A stretch of 7,927 nt of DNA, taken from assembly GCA_016205965.1 (NCBI GenBank), contig JACQSM010000022.1, positions 1 to 7,927 on the forward strand, written 5' to 3'. The notes below the pieces were generated by a model, which saw only the letters and a program-made list of their open reading frames with translations, searched no databases and had not been told where the DNA came from. The stretch comes from Candidatus Uhrbacteria bacterium (lineage in GTDB: Bacteria > Patescibacteriota > Patescibacteriia > SG8-24). A program made the translations under genes and the position numbers. Below are positions 4,818 to 7,927 of the stretch, piece after piece (the stretch's first letter is position 1; the number at the start of each line of letters is the position of its first letter).

Positions 4818-5087
4818 TTAACGATAGCTCTCGCGCCGATGCTTGATGCGTAAGATCATTAGGACAGTCACCTCACCTTGAGCATCAATTTCAAAAATGA
4901 CGCGATATTTTCCGACTCTGAATCTATAAAGACCGGCCATGTGGCCGGTCAATACTTTAGCAAAGACGAATGGATTCGGCATCGAGCAGTACTCATGGAC
5001 TTTCTTTGTAATCCTGTGGGCGATTTTTCCATCGCAACTCTCAAGGTCATCAAGCGCGGCTGGCGAAAAGATTGGCTTGAATGTCAT
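4818..5087 (-). CDS. RelE/ParE-family toxin
   Basis: An 89-residue small basic protein of the RelE/ParE superfamily, the toxin half of a type II toxin-antitoxin pair. RelE-type members cut mRNA in the ribosomal A site, ParE types poison gyrase; the branch cannot be settled by eye. The family pattern is clear: a short helical N-terminal half, then AKVLTGHMAGLYRFRVGKYR (43-62), which matches the usual Lys-x-Leu...Gly-x-Tyr-Arg-x-Arg-x-Gly-x-Tyr-Arg block, then RIKHRRESYR (80-89), matching the usual HRR-x-x-Y-R end with Y88 as a possible catalytic tyrosine. Its ATG overlaps the antitoxin stop by 4 nt (ATGA), so it is translationally coupled. The frame is intact with no sign of decay. Confidence 0.88.
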   Translation of the reverse strand: MTFKPIFSPAALDDLESCDGKIAHRITKKVHEYCSMPNPFVFAKVLTGHMAGLYRFRVGKYRVIFEIDAQGEVTVLMILRIKHRRESYR

Positions 5088-5341
5088 AACTTTTTCAGCC
5101 TCAACTTCTTACGCACCTCCTCAAGGGTGTAAAATTTTCCCTGCCGTATCTCCTCGCGTGCAGCCTCTATCTCGGGAAGAAATTTTTCTAGTTCAAGCTG
5201 TTCCGGATCCAGGGGAAGCAACTCAAACATAGGTTGATTTTTACGCAAAACGATAAGACGCTGGTTTTTCTTGCGGGCCGTCATCATAATCGATGCCATA
5301 TTCTGACGAAAATCCTTCATTCCGATGAATCTTGTGGTCAT
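5084..5341 (-). CDS. Phd/YefM-family antitoxin
   Basis: An 85-residue protein placed just before the toxin, in the usual antitoxin-first order. The N-terminal part (TTRFIGMKDFRQNMASIM) and the following strand (QRLIVLRKNQPMFELLPLD) fit the Phd/YefM DNA-binding fold, where the N-terminal domain binds the operator and the charged helical C-terminus wraps the toxin. The C-terminal half here is rich in E, K and R and ends with a basic tail. I prefer ATG 5341 because the family motif starts right there and a palindromic operator lies upstream. The alternative is GTG 5377 (97 residues), which has AGGAGG 10 nt upstream (5388-5393) but would put the palindrome inside the gene. ATG 5320 is a third option. 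It overlaps the toxin gene by 4 nt. Confidence 0.8.
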   Translation of the reverse strand: MTTRFIGMKDFRQNMASIMMTARKKNQRLIVLRKNQPMFELLPLDPEQLELEKFLPEIEAAREEIRQGKFYTLEEVRKKLRLKKL

Positions 5342-5355
5342 AATGAGTTGGAATT

Positions 5356-5378
5356 TAAGTGTACACTTACGGTACACC
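5356..5378. promoter_or_regulatory. likely toxin-antitoxin operator (TGTACA palindrome plus half-similar copy)
   Basis: Bases 5356-5369 form a perfect 14-bp palindrome with a TGTACA core (5360-5365). A second, imperfect core (GGTACA, 5371-5376) follows 11 bp away centre to centre. This recalls the E. coli yefM-yoeB operator, which has two TGTACA-core repeats about one helical turn apart bound by YefM. It lies 15 nt upstream of the preferred antitoxin ATG. Confidence 0.65.
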
Positions 5379-5412
5379 TGAACTCAGCCTCCTGGCAAAT
5401 CATGGCTGACAT

Positions 5413-5442
5413 TTCTTACACCGACATAAATGCATGTGTCAA
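5413..5442 (-). promoter_or_regulatory. possible promoter of the toxin-antitoxin pair
   Basis: Minus-strand TTGACA (opposite 5437-5442) is a perfect -35 hexamer. At 18 nt comes only TAAGAA (opposite 5413-5418), a poor -10. A TAAATT (opposite 5352-5357) that overlaps the operator is another -10 candidate without a good -35. Low certainty. Confidence 0.25.
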
Positions 5443-5459
5443 ATAAGTTGAATGACACT

Positions 5460-5479
5460 CCCCGGGCCTTGGCCCGGGG
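5460..5479. other. GC-rich perfect hairpin between antitoxin and rpoC
   Basis: CCCCGGGCC (5460-5468) pairs perfectly with GGCCCGGGG (5471-5479). There is no T tract on either side in the proper place, so it is not a plain terminator. It could be a transcript-protecting hairpin or a second barrier behind the rpoC terminator. Confidence 0.5.
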
Positions 5480-5490
5480 ATTTCGGGGCA

Positions 5491-5559
5491 TGAAAAATCA
5501 GGAGGGCGGCCTTCAGGCCGCCCTCCCTGCAGGCAGGCCTGAAGGCCTGCCTCCTGATT
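5491..5559 (-). terminator. rpoC terminator, two-state palindromic element
   Basis: On the minus strand this 64-nt structure starts 19 nt after the rpoC stop and ends in ATTTTTCA, as expected for an intrinsic terminator. Outer arms 5496-5505 and 5550-5559 pair perfectly. Between them two hairpins can form (5501-5511 with 5516-5526, loop TTCA; 5531-5539 with 5544-5552, loop TGAA), or the whole element can fold as one long stem in which 5508-5519 pairs with 5536-5547. It isolates the rpoBC operon from the toxin-antitoxin pair. Confidence 0.75.
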
Positions 5560-5578
5560 ATCTAATCTCACTTTTATC

Positions 5579-7927
<2,349 letters not shown>

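Overview
This window has a composition of roughly 55-60% GC and looks like a bacterial chromosome segment, most probably from the Candidate Phyla Radiation (Patescibacteria) or a close neighbour. The clues are the wording of the 16S 3' end (including a U at the position equivalent to E. coli 1396), a 16S gene with no 23S downstream, a group I intron in a tRNA, and the style of the RpoC sequence with no large insertion in its trigger loop. This placement is inference from memory of family sequences, not a phylogeny.

Left half, plus strand (1-2601): the last ~420 nt of a 16S rRNA gene with an intact anti-Shine-Dalgarno sequence; a 360-nt spacer packed with hairpins; tRNA-Ile(GAU) lying inside a near-perfect 21-bp inverted repeat; an MgtC/SapB-type membrane protein; tRNA-Phe(GAA) interrupted by a compact 228-nt group I intron; a terminator; tRNA-Pro(UGG); a methyltransferase-like gene that starts 6 nt after that tRNA; tRNA-Gly(UCC); and a probably bidirectional terminator. 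All four tRNAs encode their CCA ends.

Right half, minus strand (2642-7927): reading in the direction of transcription, the 3' two thirds or so of rpoC (entering from the right edge at the catalytic NADFDGD motif), a strong and unusual two-state terminator hairpin, a type II toxin-antitoxin pair (Phd/YefM-like antitoxin, then RelE-like toxin, 4-nt overlap) with a TGTACA palindrome as its likely operator, then yebC, ruvC and a galT-family gene. yebC-ruvC-galT is tightly packed (9-nt gap, then ATGA overlap) and is probably one operon.

The strongest points for a second look are the tRNA-Phe intron, whose P1, P10, P4, P5 and P7 helices can be drawn and whose splice site falls just after the universal U33; the inverted repeat that captures the tRNA-Ile 3' end; the alternative pairings in the 16S-tRNA spacer; the two-state rpoC terminator; and the near absence of Shine-Dalgarno sequences despite a normal anti-SD. 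No CRISPR, transposase, phage gene or defence system other than the toxin-antitoxin pair was seen.
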